Origin: Phialocephala subalpina
Lineage: Eukaryota; Ascomycota; Leotiomycetes; Helotiales; Mollisiaceae
Direction: 5' to 3'
Length of the DNA stretch: 64,000 nt
Assembly (NCBI GenBank): GCA_900073065.1
Contig: FJOG01000013.1
Span: forward strand, 1,139,130 to 1,203,129
Shown: in pieces, positions 1 to 12,400 of the stretch
Layout: each line of letters begins with the position of its first letter
How positions within the stretch are numbered: the stretch's first letter is position 1
Position numbers and translations under genes: made by a program
Notes under the pieces: model-generated
Told to the model about the DNA's origin: nothing
The model's database searches: none
Seen by the model: only the letters and a program-made list of their open reading frames with translations

Positions 1-936
1 GTGGAGGTTCTGAACTTCGCGGTTGGCGGCGTCTTCAACTCGACTTTAGCTTTAAACTTGGCGAGCCCATGAACACCATCGAGTTGAATGGAAGGAAAGT
101 GCTTATTTAAATCTATACATGCCATGTAGAGATCCGGGAGGTAGAACGTCGTGGTTGGGTGGAGTTGCCGGAAGCGAGGCGGGACCCATTTTCGCAACGC
201 CGGCGAGCTTCTTCAACTTCAAGATATCTTGACATTAGATTCGGATAAGAGGCCAAGGATTCAACGCTCGAGAGAGCTTGGAACTTTCGCCGACGCCATG
301 TGTGAGTATCTTTGGGCATTTTCTTTCGTTACAAAATTCGTCAGTCAGGAGAGAAGAGGGGAAGGAGCTCAGGAGTAGTAAGCTCTGCCAAAATGGGAGA
401 CTACGACTGGAAACTACCTCATTTCGCGAAACACAACCGCCAAATTTAAAGCGTAAAGGTCGTGTTTCGGAAAAAACACAGAAAATTGGTTTTGATGATT
501 GACTTAGAGTATTGTAGAACTTCTGTATTAAAAAAGTAGCCAGCTGCTCCAAGCACTGATGATATGCCTCGTGACCTCAGTCATGGAATGATGTTGTTGT
601 ACAATATAGTCCCGGCCTTGAACTCCGTATTCCAGCCTTATTTGACCGGTCCTGCCGCCCAACAAAGGAGACGTATAAATGAGTGTGCTGTTTGTGGTAT
701 CAATCGATGCCACAAGAAATCTGTGGTATCGTGAGGCAAAATTATAAAATGCAAAGACGCCTGCAATGCCAATAACGCGTATAAACACCTCCATACAGTC
801 TGAAGCCTTGAACCCAACTCCAGTAACTCTCGAAGAACCAACCTTAAAAGCATCCTTTTTGCCTTCTGTGCGTATTCGGTGGACTCGCTCTTCCCAGTCC
901 TTCCTCGAAGTTCGTGTTTTCAAATATATCCCTGCT
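1..936. other. no convincing gene
   Basis: Several short overlapping frames are open on both strands, the longest being a 146-codon frame on the minus strand at 528-968. None shows a recognisable motif. The minus-strand frame overlaps the end of the downstream-reading gene at 937-2232 and could include part of its 3' UTR or an alternative last exon, but I see no splice pair that demands this. Confidence 0.4.
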
Positions 937-2232
937 TTATCTTGCCGCATTCGCAATCTGTGTAGCATATTGCCTCATCATACTCGCTCTCACCACATTC
1001 GGCTGCGGCCTATGAGCGGGATGCAAATACCCAGGCTGCAAATCATGCAGCATCAGAAATATATCCTCAATGAGCTCCGCCTGCTGCACCTCCTCTTCCG
1101 TCATAAGCAGGATTGACATCGGTCTTGGAGGTAGATTCGAAAGGTCTGGAATAGTCTCCTTGATATCTCCCTGGAAGTTTGATGAGGCTTGAGACCATTG
1201 GGAGGAGCTGGATGAGCGGTTGGATGAGTAGATTGAAGGCGAGGAGCTGGGCGATGGCGCTGTTGAGGGACGGGAAGAGTAGTTTGAGGGTGAGTAGGAG
1301 TGCGGTGGTGGAGAGATATCATCTGAGTGCGGTGGTGGAGGAGTCGTGGTACGAGTCGCCAATTCTCTAGAATCGTCATTTGAGTACCAAGATCGATACG
1401 GTGATTGATCGAAGACAGGTACAGGAGGTGCTCGAGTCGGTGGTGGCGGAGGAGTCGATGTCCGAGAAGAAGCCTCGGAACACAACTGAGGCGTAGAAAG
1501 TGCGGATGAATTTTCAGAAGATAATTCGCTAATAGGGGTGGAATCGAGCTCGCCGAAGGGACTGATAGGGCTGACAGGTCGAATGGCGTCGAGTTCATGA
1601 GGTATTTCGATGGTCCGAGGAAGGTCCATTGATGTCATTGATTTGGATGCCACGACTGCTGCTGTCAGAGGGCTCGAGACAGATGGTCTGAATGAAGCCC
1701 ATGATGAACGGGTTGAAAGTGATGGCCAGCGGAGTTTCCGCTTGTGGATGATCTCTGAGGTTTGGGGAACCGTCTTTCCAAAGTCGTTGATGTACTTTGG
1801 TAGATCATCATTGCTAGATGATGGTTGGGCCCATCTTCCGATGGGCAAAGATGGATATCGGATCTTTCGACGAAAGGTTTTGGTTCTGGAGGTGGGAACT
1901 GGCTCTGTATTCAACCGGAGCTTTCTTAGAATGATAGGTTCATCTGGAACAATAGGCCCATGATAGATAGGACCTGTGTTGACAACTCTCTCATCAACCT
2001 CCTGGACGCTTGGCAGTTGACCGGAAGCTGGTTGTTGTGGTCGCTTCGGAGGTGGTTTGGAGTAAGGTGGAGGATGTGATTGAAGTAGAGTATTGTCATT
2101 GCCGTCTTCAGCAAAGCCACCCAGTTCTGTATTCCATATCTGTGGCTGATTGGGGATCTCCCTAATCTGACCATCTATGGGTATGGCGTAGAAAAAGGGA
2201 AAGCCGGGAAGGGTTGCAATGGGCGAATTCAT
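937..2232 (-). CDS. Ser/Pro-rich hypothetical protein with PPxY motif
   Basis: This is a single open frame of 431 codons starting at ATG 2230-2232. I do not recognise the protein. It has low complexity for most of its length. A proline-rich N-terminal part contains PPPYSKPPP near residue 55, a PPxY-type WW-domain ligand. Basic patches such as KTFRRKIRYPSLP (about 137-150) and KRKLRWPSL follow, then long Ser/Pro/Thr runs (about residues 220-360). The C-terminal 60 residues look ordered and include TEEEVQQAELIEDIFLML. That layout, a disordered body with a short ordered tail, fits a scaffold or adaptor rather than an enzyme, but this is inference. The frame, its length and its codon use make a real gene likely, and an additional upstream exon cannot be excluded. 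No same-strand partner lies close by. Confidence 0.6.
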   Translation of the reverse strand: MNSPIATLPGFPFFYAIPIDGQIREIPNQPQIWNTELGGFAEDGNDNTLLQSHPPPYSKPPPKRPQQPASGQLPSVQEVDERVVNTGPIYHGPIVPDEPIILRKLRLNTEPVPTSRTKTFRRKIRYPSLPIGRWAQPSSSNDDLPKYINDFGKTVPQTSEIIHKRKLRWPSLSTRSSWASFRPSVSSPLTAAVVASKSMTSMDLPRTIEIPHELDAIRPVSPISPFGELDSTPISELSSENSSALSTPQLCSEASSRTSTPPPPPTRAPPVPVFDQSPYRSWYSNDDSRELATRTTTPPPPHSDDISPPPHSYSPSNYSSRPSTAPSPSSSPSIYSSNRSSSSSQWSQASSNFQGDIKETIPDLSNLPPRPMSILLMTEEEVQQAELIEDIFLMLHDLQPGYLHPAHRPQPNVVRASMMRQYATQIANAAR

Positions 2233-4002
2233 CGTGACCGTGAGATCTGATATCGACGGTGCCAGCCGGATTGCACTGCAGATGCAGCTGAAAAAAGCTC
2301 TTGACTTTGTTTCTGGTTGTCTGACGGAAAGAGGATCTTGTTGGCCACTTACCTAGAAATGAGTTGTGAAATCTGTTATGTTGGACTGTTGGTTCGTCAT
2401 GTGTTGAGCACCGAAACCCACCGGTAATCCTTCCGATTCCCCTCCCGACCTCGAAAGTCACCTAGAAACCGGCCGACAACGTGATCGACATTCTTAAGGC
2501 CGGGACAACGCTGTGAGCTTGGAATTAAATGTCCAGACTTCTCTCGGACAATTCTTCCTGTGTTTGTCCTGTAGGTATTACTTCGAGAGGAGATATTGCG
2601 CACGAAGCAGCGAATGACTGTGCTATGAAAATGGTGCAAGTGCATCTAAAATATCAAAAACCCACTCAAACCCTCCACAACCATGAATTCAAACGCTCAG
2701 AAAGGCAGGCAGAAAACACTTGTGCCTCAATGAGATGTATCGCTGGCACTGCCCCAGTGTCTACAGAGATAGTCCATTGCGCGACGCGTTCTATTCTGTC
2801 GGACGCGACCAATTTCCGTTCATCGTGGCTGAGCAGCCAGGACGACATAACACAAAGTTTCAGCGCCGTTGTCGCATTTTCAATGTGAACCTCGCAGATT
2901 GTGAAGAGACATGAAGGCGAGTCCAAAAAACTTCCCGAGGGCATTCTCAGTCGAGCACGTGTTGTTACATAATCAACATCGGCGCTTCGCTTTTAACTTT
3001 CGCCGACGTCGTCTCTTGCCCAAAACTTTTTTGTCTCCACAACTTCAAGAAACCAGAAGCTACGAACTCTCCCGAACTGTCACAAGGACTTGCCCTTGCC
3101 CGATAGCAGCCCCATTGAGCTCGCCCGGCCGGAGTACCTTGTTCACAAATTCGAATATCCCACTCCGCGGCAGCAAAAGTACCTCAAGCAAAAATATATC
3201 CGTGAGCGGAAGATTCGGACGAACCATGAACAGGGTCTGGAGTATTGTGCATGTGGCAGGTGGTCACTAGATGTTTTTCTTTTCTCCGATAGAAGGAGAC
3301 TAGAACATGGCAAAGTTCTTGAAATTTGAGTTCTCGAGGGAGTTCTCAAGGGAGTTCTCGGGGATATCCTGGTTTTTTTGACATTCAGGAAGGCACCCTG
3401 CAGGCTTTCGACCCGATCCCTGAACCATCTCGCCGATGACTCTTTTGACGTTATATTTCTTTAACCGAAATGGTAGTCGCCATTAGATGTGTTAGTCACT
3501 GTGAGGAAGGCTTTCAATTTTCATGGACGCCATCCCTTTCTCTGGCTGAACTTTCGTTATCCGGAACGGCTACGAAACCCACAGAAATTCGAAGCTTGGC
3601 ACCTCAATGCATCTCGAGGCCAGAGTTCGGGAATATCTGTCAATTATTTGATCATCGGCCTCTAGAAGCTCCGATAATTCACTTAGCGCAGCTCCTCGCG
3701 GTAGTCCCCAGAGCGTCCCATAGCCTAACGGCCGGGCCACGCGAATACGCCCAAGGATATCGAGAAACATTAATAGTTCAAGACCAAGTTTTTCAGCCTC
3801 GCCGAGCATGGCGAACGCGGAATTAAGCTTTATTCATTGGCTCCCTTACGATTTTCGGAGTGCTGACGTGCCCGACAAAGTTTGCGGTGCCGGAGCTTGA
3901 AACAATTGTCAAAGTCCGAGCCTCGTCTGCCAAGATCTACACACGGCATTACTTTTCAAGCCTTCAGCCTCATATACCAAGGCCTGCAGCCTTCTCAAGT
4001 AA
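2233..4002. other. intergenic, no gene seen
   Basis: The stretch lies between the start of the minus-strand Ser/Pro-rich gene and the plus-strand SDR gene, so it should hold both promoters. Only short overlapping frames (up to about 119 codons) are open and none resembles a protein family. A short direct repetition of GGAGTTCTC occurs around 3330-3360. Confidence 0.4.
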
Positions 4003-5034
4003 ATGTATCTTTTTCTCTTCAATTTGTTCAATATGGCGTCTGGTTCCAGAATCTATGATGCAGGACCCCAACTTCATGCATCTCGTTCTTCGGTGAAATG
4101 GGAAAACAAATCAAGCCTCACGAAACATCGGGATACGTATCCTTTCATTGACCCCTTTCGATTCGCAAAGCAATTGAGTGGCAAAGTGGTTCTGATCACC
4201 GAGGCACATCGAGGTATCGGACGTGCCACTGCAGTGGCGTTCGCGCAGGCGGGAGCCTCAGTTTGCTGTATCGGACCCTCGGCCGAATCTTTGGAACCCT
4301 TGCTCAAAGAAATAAAGGAGAAGTTCAATACACCGACCTTGGCCCTGACAGCCAATCTTATGCAGCCTGCAGCCCCTTCACAAGTTGTGGGGCTTGTAGC
4401 GAAGTATCGTGGACCTGTCGACATTTTGATCAATATCACTCCAGCAACCTACATACGACCTCTCGCCCAGGAGTCTGATATTTTGAAGGACTGGTGGCCG
4501 CATCACGAAGCAGCTCTTCGGGTTCCGATTTCCCTTATGCAAGCTGTCATTCCGTCAATGGTGGAACGCCGAAGTGGAATTATTATTAGCTCGGTTTTGT
4601 CAACTGCACATCTACAACTCCCATATCTGTCTCAGCAAGGCGTGTCGAAAGCGGCATTATTAAAGTTCCACCATCACCTTGAACTTGAGATGAGATCGAA
4701 GGGAATCATGTCCTTCGCCGTGGATCCCGGACCAATACCTTCCTATATCCACGATCCTGCTCTACCAATAGAAGATGATCCAAACCACTGGGCCAGAGAT
4801 CCTGAACTGCAAGCATCTTTGGCAGATGTGGCACTTCAAGTTTCGTGGCCAGCTGCGGGCCTTGCGAGTGGAACCTTTCTGACACTATGTGCGGAACCCC
4901 GAGCGAGGATTCTAAGTGGGCTGTATGTCAATGCTGAACGAGATCTCGAGGAGCTTCTCACCAGAATGGAGAGTGACTGGGGAAGAAAAGTTGAAAGAGA
5001 GAGATTGTATGTTTTGAAGGTTGATGAGCTTTGA
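4003..5034 (+). CDS. degenerate short-chain dehydrogenase/reductase (SDR-like)
   Basis: The frame has 343 codons from ATG 4003; a second ATG at 4033 gives 333 residues and is equally possible. The Rossmann fold of the SDR superfamily is recognisable: GKVVLITEAHRGIGRATAVA is the first beta strand and glycine loop, and RGIIISSV and DPGPI match later core elements. Key residues differ from the family. The TGxxxGIG loop reads TEAHRGIG (first Gly replaced by Glu), the NNAG motif reads NITP, and the catalytic YxxxK reads QGVSK, so Gln stands where the active-site Tyr belongs although the Lys is kept. SDRs normally reduce or oxidise carbonyl/hydroxyl groups with NAD(P). This one may bind a cofactor but is unlikely to use the standard mechanism. 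It could be a non-catalytic paralogue or a decaying copy, but the frame is open throughout. Confidence 0.8.
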   Translation: MYLFLFNLFNMASGSRIYDAGPQLHASRSSVKWENKSSLTKHRDTYPFIDPFRFAKQLSGKVVLITEAHRGIGRATAVAFAQAGASVCCIGPSAESLEPLLKEIKEKFNTPTLALTANLMQPAAPSQVVGLVAKYRGPVDILINITPATYIRPLAQESDILKDWWPHHEAALRVPISLMQAVIPSMVERRSGIIISSVLSTAHLQLPYLSQQGVSKAALLKFHHHLELEMRSKGIMSFAVDPGPIPSYIHDPALPIEDDPNHWARDPELQASLADVALQVSWPAAGLASGTFLTLCAEPRARILSGLYVNAERDLEELLTRMESDWGRKVERERLYVLKVDEL

Positions 5035-8000
5035 TGTTTGGTCTAGTGTTGTTCTCTAGCGTGGTGTCGTGGCGTTTGAAGATTAATATGCTGTTTTGCT
5101 TGAACTAGAAGGCGGCTTGCTGAAAAGTGTAACATACCAACGGATCATCTCCCAGAATTGTGTTTTCAGGAGTAACGGAAGCCCAGTACATTGTCACCAT
5201 TAAATAATAATATGTATATATATTTTTTTGGTTAATCTGCCAAATTCCTGGAATAGCAGAGGAGGGAGAGTATGCTTAATTTCCATTGAAAGTTTGTTTC
5301 ACTGGCAGTATATATATTATATGTTTTCAGAGTTCTATCTTTGGATCACCTTCTTTTCCTAATGGACACTTGCAAGTCCAGCCGAAACACGTGATGGATC
5401 TCAAGAACGTGTCCCAGCAATCATCCACGCCAGCAGCTGTCACTCTCTAGTTCATCCCAACAGCTGCTGTAAGCGTTCCTGCATCAGGGATGCATGTTCA
5501 TCCACCAGGACGAATATACTTTCTTCTCTACGAACGCATTTCCAAATAGGGAGCAAAATACGAACACCAACTTCGTTTAGATCTCCGAACTACATCGGTG
5601 ACTTTATGCAACTGCCACACTTGACGAGCATCAGCATCCATCCCGATTCCCGTGCTGCGGCTCCTCCCTTCGTTCCATCCTTCGACAGGCCCCCACACAG
5701 CCTCGCAACCCTTCGTCACGGGTCCTTCGTACCCATTCCACCTCGCTTCGACTCCCTGTCGCTTGACCCCCGCATCCCACTATCACTGAACCTCAAACCC
5801 CACGCCTGTCACCGCTGCAAGCGCACACGGACATAAAACTCGCTGACCGAAGTCCTTCTCCGAGACCAGGCTTGCGAATCATCATCAGATGCCTAGAATC
5901 AGGACTTATGCCTCAGCACATGACAGATACTCATGCTCTGACTACCGTATCATGAGCACTTCACATGTCTATCTCATTGTTTCAATCATGCTCAGATATC
6001 GAGGTCTAGGCATTGAGAGGGGAAGCGTGAGCATTTGAAAGAAAGAGGAGGTGATTCATGATTGATGATCATATGATATTGTCATCTCCTTATGTCCTGC
6101 CCCTCACATCGGTATTCTCTTACGGCCGATTGACTCCTTTCCCATCACGGAATACGGCAGTACGAATAAGTACCGTACCGCTCAAAAGGCACAGCGAAAC
6201 GCCGCGAGGCGGAAACTCTAATAATATTCGAGATTAATCTAATCAGTATTCCCAATGCGGCAGTAGGTCCCAACCGTGGGGTCGGCTCTTCGCCCTCGGG
6301 TTCGGTTCTCGTCTCGTTTCGTCTCGTCTCATGTCATCGATATCTTACTTACTTCCCCTCATATATATCACGAGTGCGCGCGAGCAGACCAATGAGTTTC
6401 ATGACCTCGTAGTTCATACCTTGTGACAGCCTACAGATTACTGGATATAGGGTACGACGGGTATGGCACAGGATATAGGATATGGGGGTCCAAGCTATGG
6501 GGAGCTTGGAGCTCAAGTGAACATGGAAGGGAGTTCTGCACCTTTATCAAATCATCATGAAGTCCGAAGACGGCGGATCTCGATAAGGAGTTTGCTGGCT
6601 GGAGTAAACCCACGTAAGCCCCCAAATGCTGGGTCGCCAGCACAGAAATCCATGGATTTGATTTGCATTGATCTCAAATCATACCAAATCAGTGATCTGT
6701 TTGGCTGTGCGTTGTCCTTGTCACCCTTGCTGAGTCGGGCGGGGTTATTGGTACCCAGTGGCATCGCCAGCATCAAATTTCCTCTTTCAGCGAGCGCTGG
6801 GAATGGAGGCTCTAGACTTCTGACATGAGCTCGTTCTCCACTATCTGTGCTGGAAACAAGCTGTTCCACTGCAGTGGTAGGCTCACCTTTCTCGCGGTGA
6901 GTCCTGTCCCCCTCCCTTTCATGCCCCACAGGTTCAGCCCTACTTTGGCTCGCACTCAGGCTTTCAATAAATCCAAAGTCTGGGAAGGGCAAGTCGGATC
7001 CTGCGATCCAGCGGTGTGTTTGGGTTCTGAGGCTTACGGGAGGGCTTGCTGTCTTCTTTATGTTGTGTGAGTTGGTTGGGTTGGGCGCACTGTTTCAGTC
7101 AGGCCTTCAGCGTTCAGGCGGAATGGGGCAGCCTCCGGGGCTCGCTCTCACCGAGTTGGGATGATGCAGCAGCTCAGATGTTTTGAAACCCCACACTTCA
7201 ATGCAGTCGTGATTCATGGTTCTTGTGGGTGTGTGAATCATTTAAATCAAAGTCTGGGGGTTTGAATTGTACCCATGCGCAGATGCGCAGTGATTGTTGT
7301 TGTAACATTGCAGCACAGCGTGTTCACGACAGCATCGTGTCTTCGCATCAATGACCGCATCATGGCACCACTTTCGTTTCCTGGCATTCATATCCCGAGC
7401 TTCGCAATCTAGATCTCGCATCTCCCTCATCTCCTCGGGACTTGAGCTTAATAATGTCCATTTTATGCAAATCCCACACAACGTTCGCCCTACCGTGATC
7501 TGATTATGAATGATGTCCCACCCCTCACAGCTCACAAATCAAGCCCTTCCCCTACATGATTATGGAATCAACCTCACGCCCATCGCCGCCCACCACATGT
7601 CATATCCTTCCTTCCCAGCACATCGGAGCCGGGTGCACGCACCAACTTCCCCCCTTCCCCCTTCCCTCCCTTTCTTCAAGCGAGCGAGCGAGACAAGGAT
7701 GCTCGTATCCCCATATCAAACGTCAACGTATTCGGGATCGGTCGGCGTGCGGATGCACACCGCGTCCGCACCGCGCACATCCTCTCCATCCGCAGGGATC
7801 TACAAACCCTCGATGATGTGCGCGAATCATGACCCACCTCTCGTTCCTTCTTCTCCGTACGGACGAAGTCCGTCTTACCGAGCAGGCGGTGTGTCCTGTA
7901 CAGTTTTGTGCAGTTTTGTGCAGGCAGGCATCTGCGGAATTCTGCTGCTCGCTGTCAAAAAAGTCGCCGAGTACGGCGTTTTCGCGACGAGGGCGGAGCG

Positions 8001-8659
8001 TGACAGGAGCGAGGGGTCGAATCAGAAGGGGGAGTTTTCAGGGTCTTGTGGATGATTCATCGTGAATTTTCAAAGTCAGTTTTTCGGCGCTGGGATTTGT
8101 GAGCCGAGGAAGGAGAAGGAAACAAATCGACAAGAGTGGATTGGATTAGAAACACTTTTGTGAAAGTTGTCATGAAATTTTCTTTTTTCTGTGTTTTGAA
8201 GTTTTAATTGTGGAGATTCAGTCAAGGTATAGGGAATGAGTCACGAGTATGCATATGCATGAAGGAGGAATCACAATTGCATATGGAAGGCACAATGATA
8301 TTTTTGAATGTTTTTCCAGATTTTTGATAGGTTTTGTAGAGATGATTGTAACTATTCTTTGTAGCTCAACTTGCCATAGCAAGGAGCACTCCCAGATTCC
8401 TTCCTGACCAAGACTGCGAAAATGAAATCCTCCCTTCAACTCCCAATGCACCGCATGAGTGGTGTGAACCATTTCTGCCAGTCTTCTGCTTCCCTTGCCC
8501 TGTGTACAGTATTGTTCCTCTCAAATATGAAATACAAATGTAGAAAGAAAGAAAAAATGGTATTTTTGCTGAACGCCTTGCCCAATGCTCGCTGAGATCG
8601 CTCAAATCGCTAAGATGACCATAACCGTGACTCGTAAACCAATGCCGTGAACCCGAGAT
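5035..8659. other. long gene-poor stretch
   Basis: About 3.6 kb without a convincing gene. Open frames are short and overlap in opposite frames. The stretch has a CT-rich run around 7600-7700 and AT-rich pieces such as 5210-5230 and 8150-8210. The right part could be 3' UTR of the minus-strand gene ending at 8660. No RNA gene was recognised. Confidence 0.4.
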
Positions 8660-9427
8660 TTAATAGACGCTGATAGCGGATATTAAACTAGGTGTTGTCC
8701 GTTGTGGGAGGTAGAACCCCTCATCGAAGAAGGCTTGTTGTTCGGATTCGGGTATTGAGGCGTTGGACTTGGAGTAGTAGGATGTGGTTGCGATTTGTTG
8801 CTTCTCGGAGAATGTGGGCAAGGATGTTGATGGTGGAGATGGTGGCATTGATTCGTCTTCTGAGGAGTCGGAATCGTGGTCGAGCTCTGGTGGGTTGGCG
8901 GAGTGAGATTGTGTGAGATGTAATTGCAGGCCCTCGAAATCTTCCTCCCCATCATCTTCGTATTCCTCCTCGACTTCCATTGATGTGGATGTGACTGGGT
9001 GTGATTGTACGCGGCTGAGGGAGACAACGCCAGCTTCCATCTCCATGTCATCGTCAGAGTCGTATTCGCTATCTGAATCAGAGGAGTCGGCGTCTTCTGC
9101 TTGCCAGTCCTCCTCGGGGTCTTCGACGATGGCGTCCGCCCATTGAATGTGCTTTGGCTCTTCTTGTGTCTTGGTGGCCTTCTTGACGGATTGGTTGAAC
9201 CAGCTCTCTTGTTCCTGCTCTGCCTCTGCGAGTTCAAGCATCAAGGAGTCGAGGAGGTTGGCGTGGCCGACAAGAAGTCGAAGGTTGTGATCAGCTCGAG
9301 CAGCCTCCGAAGAGAGCTTGCCCCGAGCAGTGTGGGCGAGGTAGTATGTTTGTGTGACCGACATTGCCTTTCTCTTCAATGGGGATACTGAGGATGAGGA
9401 AAGTGGTGATCTGGATTGAGTCGACAT
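8660..9427 (-). CDS. acidic conserved fungal protein, possibly Ecm13-like
   Basis: The open frame extends to 9538, but the ATG at 9425-9427 (protein starting MSTQSRSPL, 255 residues) fits best because the upstream 37 codons are low in protein character. A block at about residues 20-80 is the only ordered part: Thr/Tyr-rich TQTYYLAHTARGKL, then ADHNLRLLVGHANLLDSLML and a Glu-rich helix. The HANLLDSLM pattern reminds me of the yeast Ecm13/YJR115W family, but this is from memory and weak. The rest is acidic and disordered, with runs of Asp/Ser/Glu (about 105-205), and the tail is Ser/Pro-rich. The function is unknown. No introns are needed. Confidence 0.65.
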   Translation of the reverse strand: MSTQSRSPLSSSSVSPLKRKAMSVTQTYYLAHTARGKLSSEAARADHNLRLLVGHANLLDSLMLELAEAEQEQESWFNQSVKKATKTQEEPKHIQWADAIVEDPEEDWQAEDADSSDSDSEYDSDDDMEMEAGVVSLSRVQSHPVTSTSMEVEEEYEDDGEEDFEGLQLHLTQSHSANPPELDHDSDSSEDESMPPSPPSTSLPTFSEKQQIATTSYYSKSNASIPESEQQAFFDEGFYLPQRTTPSLISAISVY

Positions 9428-12400
9428 TTTGTATGTTGTGATCGGGTTGCTGAATGACTCAAGGCAACTATCTTTTTTGGCGAGGCCGAGGACCGGGACG
9501 GCAAGGTAGCCTTGAAGCGAGGCGTCGAGATTATTCACAAATGTGAGTAGAATCGTTTTGGTGGATATTGTTATTGGTGATGGCGAATCTTCTTTTAGTT
9601 GATGAGTGTTGATTGTTGTAGAGTGAAGATGCTGATGGTGAGGAATCGACTTCTGGTCAGGCCGGTGAGTTTATTATGTATCCAGCTGATGAGATATTCG
9701 TAACAAACCACACACCGTCCGACAAGGCTTATGTTAAAGCCCGACAGCTCCGCGAAAGCCCTTACGATCAAAGCCGGCGCGGGAGGGTCGTGCGTAGGGC
9801 CATGAGAGTCATCCGCAGGGGTCTTGGTTTCTCAGCAGCCACCATGGCAGTCGGCTGGATGGACACACCGGCGTGCGAGAATGCGAATCTGCGAGCCTCT
9901 AACCTCTTAGGGTAATTCAAGTTGCTCTCCTAAACTCCGCTTCAGCCAGCTACGAAGCCCCTTTCGCTGCCAACAACGCGATCGCTTGGCCCCAAGCCTT
10001 ACCTCCGAATGCGAAACTATGGGAAAGTGACTCTTGCGGCCTTGCCCTCCTGGGCAATTTTTCCAGGTACTGCTCGTACCGGTAGCCTACTCAGGCCCTC
10101 ACAGTTTCTTTCCACCGAACCGGAGTTTTGTAATCTCCCAACTCCATCTGGTGCGTCTTCGCTGGATGACAAACGAGCGAGCCCTTGAGACGACCTTATT
10201 TGCTGCACTCGACAGAGTCTCACTGACAAAGCAGTCGCCATGACACCATTCAGATTAACAAGGACAGTGTTTCCAATTACTTCGGTGTCCTCCAATGATT
10301 CATTTCAAACCCCCTTTAATCATCAAATGAGATCATTGATGATTTGGAAACTCGCTTGAGCCTTGATTACTCTCCTTGAGGCTTCCAGTCTGGAACGCCC
10401 ATGCGGGGGAACTCATTATTCTCAGGCGTCTCTCATCCCACATTGCTCCACAATCCACCTCTGCAGAATCAATTCAATTCCTCCGCGTCGCTTTGGAAAC
10501 GGTGAGTACACAGTAGACACAGCCTCCACGGCGTCGAATTCACGGATCGCCCGTAATTACAGGTAGAAGATAGACAACGCCAGCAGGTCGTGATGTTTGC
10601 GACGCATCTACGATGTGACGAATCGCCCAGCTCACAATCTGGCAGCCTACATACCTGATTGAGCATGCCGTGCGCCAACGAGGCCAGTTTGCGAATCCGA
10701 CCTTTCAAAGCGGGAGAATCGATGCGCGACGGTGGAATTTGGAAACCAAGCCATCCTCAGCCTTCTCTGGCGCGCACGTAAGCAAGTTGTAACGTATCAG
10801 AGCATGAGTTCAGGCATCATCGGATTCACGCTTGGCACCAAATCCCGCTCTTCTGCACCTCCACGCAATGAACTTGAGTTACTCGTCTCCAGTATCGGAT
10901 TCGCATGCGCATGCGACGATAACTCTAATTCTCCTGCCTTGGTCCTCTCGCTGTAGAGTCATCAGGTTGCGTCTCAACAATACATTTCTTCTCCGTGGAC
11001 CGAATTCTGTACCGTTGTATCGTACTCGTACATGCACGCTGTGCATTTGATTGACCTTCTCGAAGATTTCCCAATCTGGGTTGCTGCGGAGCGGCGTTTT
11101 CACTGCCATCAAAATTCCTGAACCCCCCGTACAACCTTGCTGATTTCTCGCGACTGCATCTCTGCCTCAATCCATCATTAAACCCCCCGATTTCAAGAAA
11201 ATAACTCGAAGCTCATCGCGAAGGCCCAGGTCACAAGCATCCGCATCCGCAGTAGCCACGAAATCCGCACGGGCAGGTGACGATCATCTGGCAGCAGGTC
11301 GGAAAGAATCGTGAATCTATCGTTAAGCTCGAGTCTGGGGAAAGTTAAGCATCCGAACGTCCGATCAGGGCGTCGATAGCCAACGATTGGCTGATCGCTA
11401 CGACTGCTCGAATGAGTAATCGGTGGAGTTGAGAACCCCACGGTTTCGGTCTTTAGAGTTTGGAGGACTTTACGAAGAAGTAAACACCGTGGTGCGAGAG
11501 GTTCCCTATTGGCTGCTTCTACGACAACAGCAAGGCTCTGCATGATGACTCGTTGACTCAAATTGCCGATCAACGGCGGAGTTAACTCTGCGGGCTTTGG
11601 ATGGAACCATATGCGAATGCTGACTGTGCGTGCTGTGACGCACGGCTGAATAATTCGATTTCTGGTCGACTTTCATTTAAAATCTCCATCCCTCCCAAAC
11701 TGGACAGTGTTCGGGTCGGATATAGCTCGTCCTCGGAGATGGATGGCTCTGACGTGAGGTTAATCTTGGTCCTCAATGCGGATGTATCCTGCGCCGGATT
11801 GGACATCTGCTTCCCTTGGCTTGGTGATTTGAATGCTTTGATCCAATTTCGCTGACTTGTTTCGATAGTTGGCCTCTTGAGTTACTAGATATGGTAATCA
11901 AGGCTGAGTGCTGATCTCTGACATAAGACTGAGGCTGGAAGTCGCTGTTGGATAGCCTTATGGTCATAAGAAGGCTATGTTCCAATTCTATGGTTCGGTA
12001 CGCGCGATCGGCCGACTCTGCTCGGAGAGCTCTATTTTGGATTTTATGTCAAGACTTCATTTCGGGGCTTGAAGTTTCATGGCAATAGCATCGGATCTCG
12101 CAAGAACTGATTTCGAAACCGTTGGAAAACTATCGCACGATCACAGTTCGTTGAGATGAGTAAGATTCGATTGTTGTTGTTAAGAAGTAACGACGATCCG
12201 ATAAAATCAAGAACAGGAAGCTGCTCTCGCCAACCAAGCACAACCCCTAGCAAGAACGACAACGCAAACTTCGCGCAGCATCGCGAACCTCATGGCTCAT
12301 CGATAATTATCCCACACGATTCAACAAACAAAAACCTCGAGTGCTCGCGTTTCATGGAACATGGACGGGAGCAAGTCATGGACATGAACAAACCGACGCT

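Noticed and set aside
528..968. 146-codon minus-strand frame as a separate gene
   Set aside because: It overlaps the end of the neighbouring gene, has no clear start context and no family resemblance.
8683..9237. Long minus-strand frame (184 codons) overlapping the acidic protein gene
   Set aside because: It is a shifted-frame shadow rich in His/Pro/Ser/Thr produced by the GA-rich coding region; the other frame has the conserved block.
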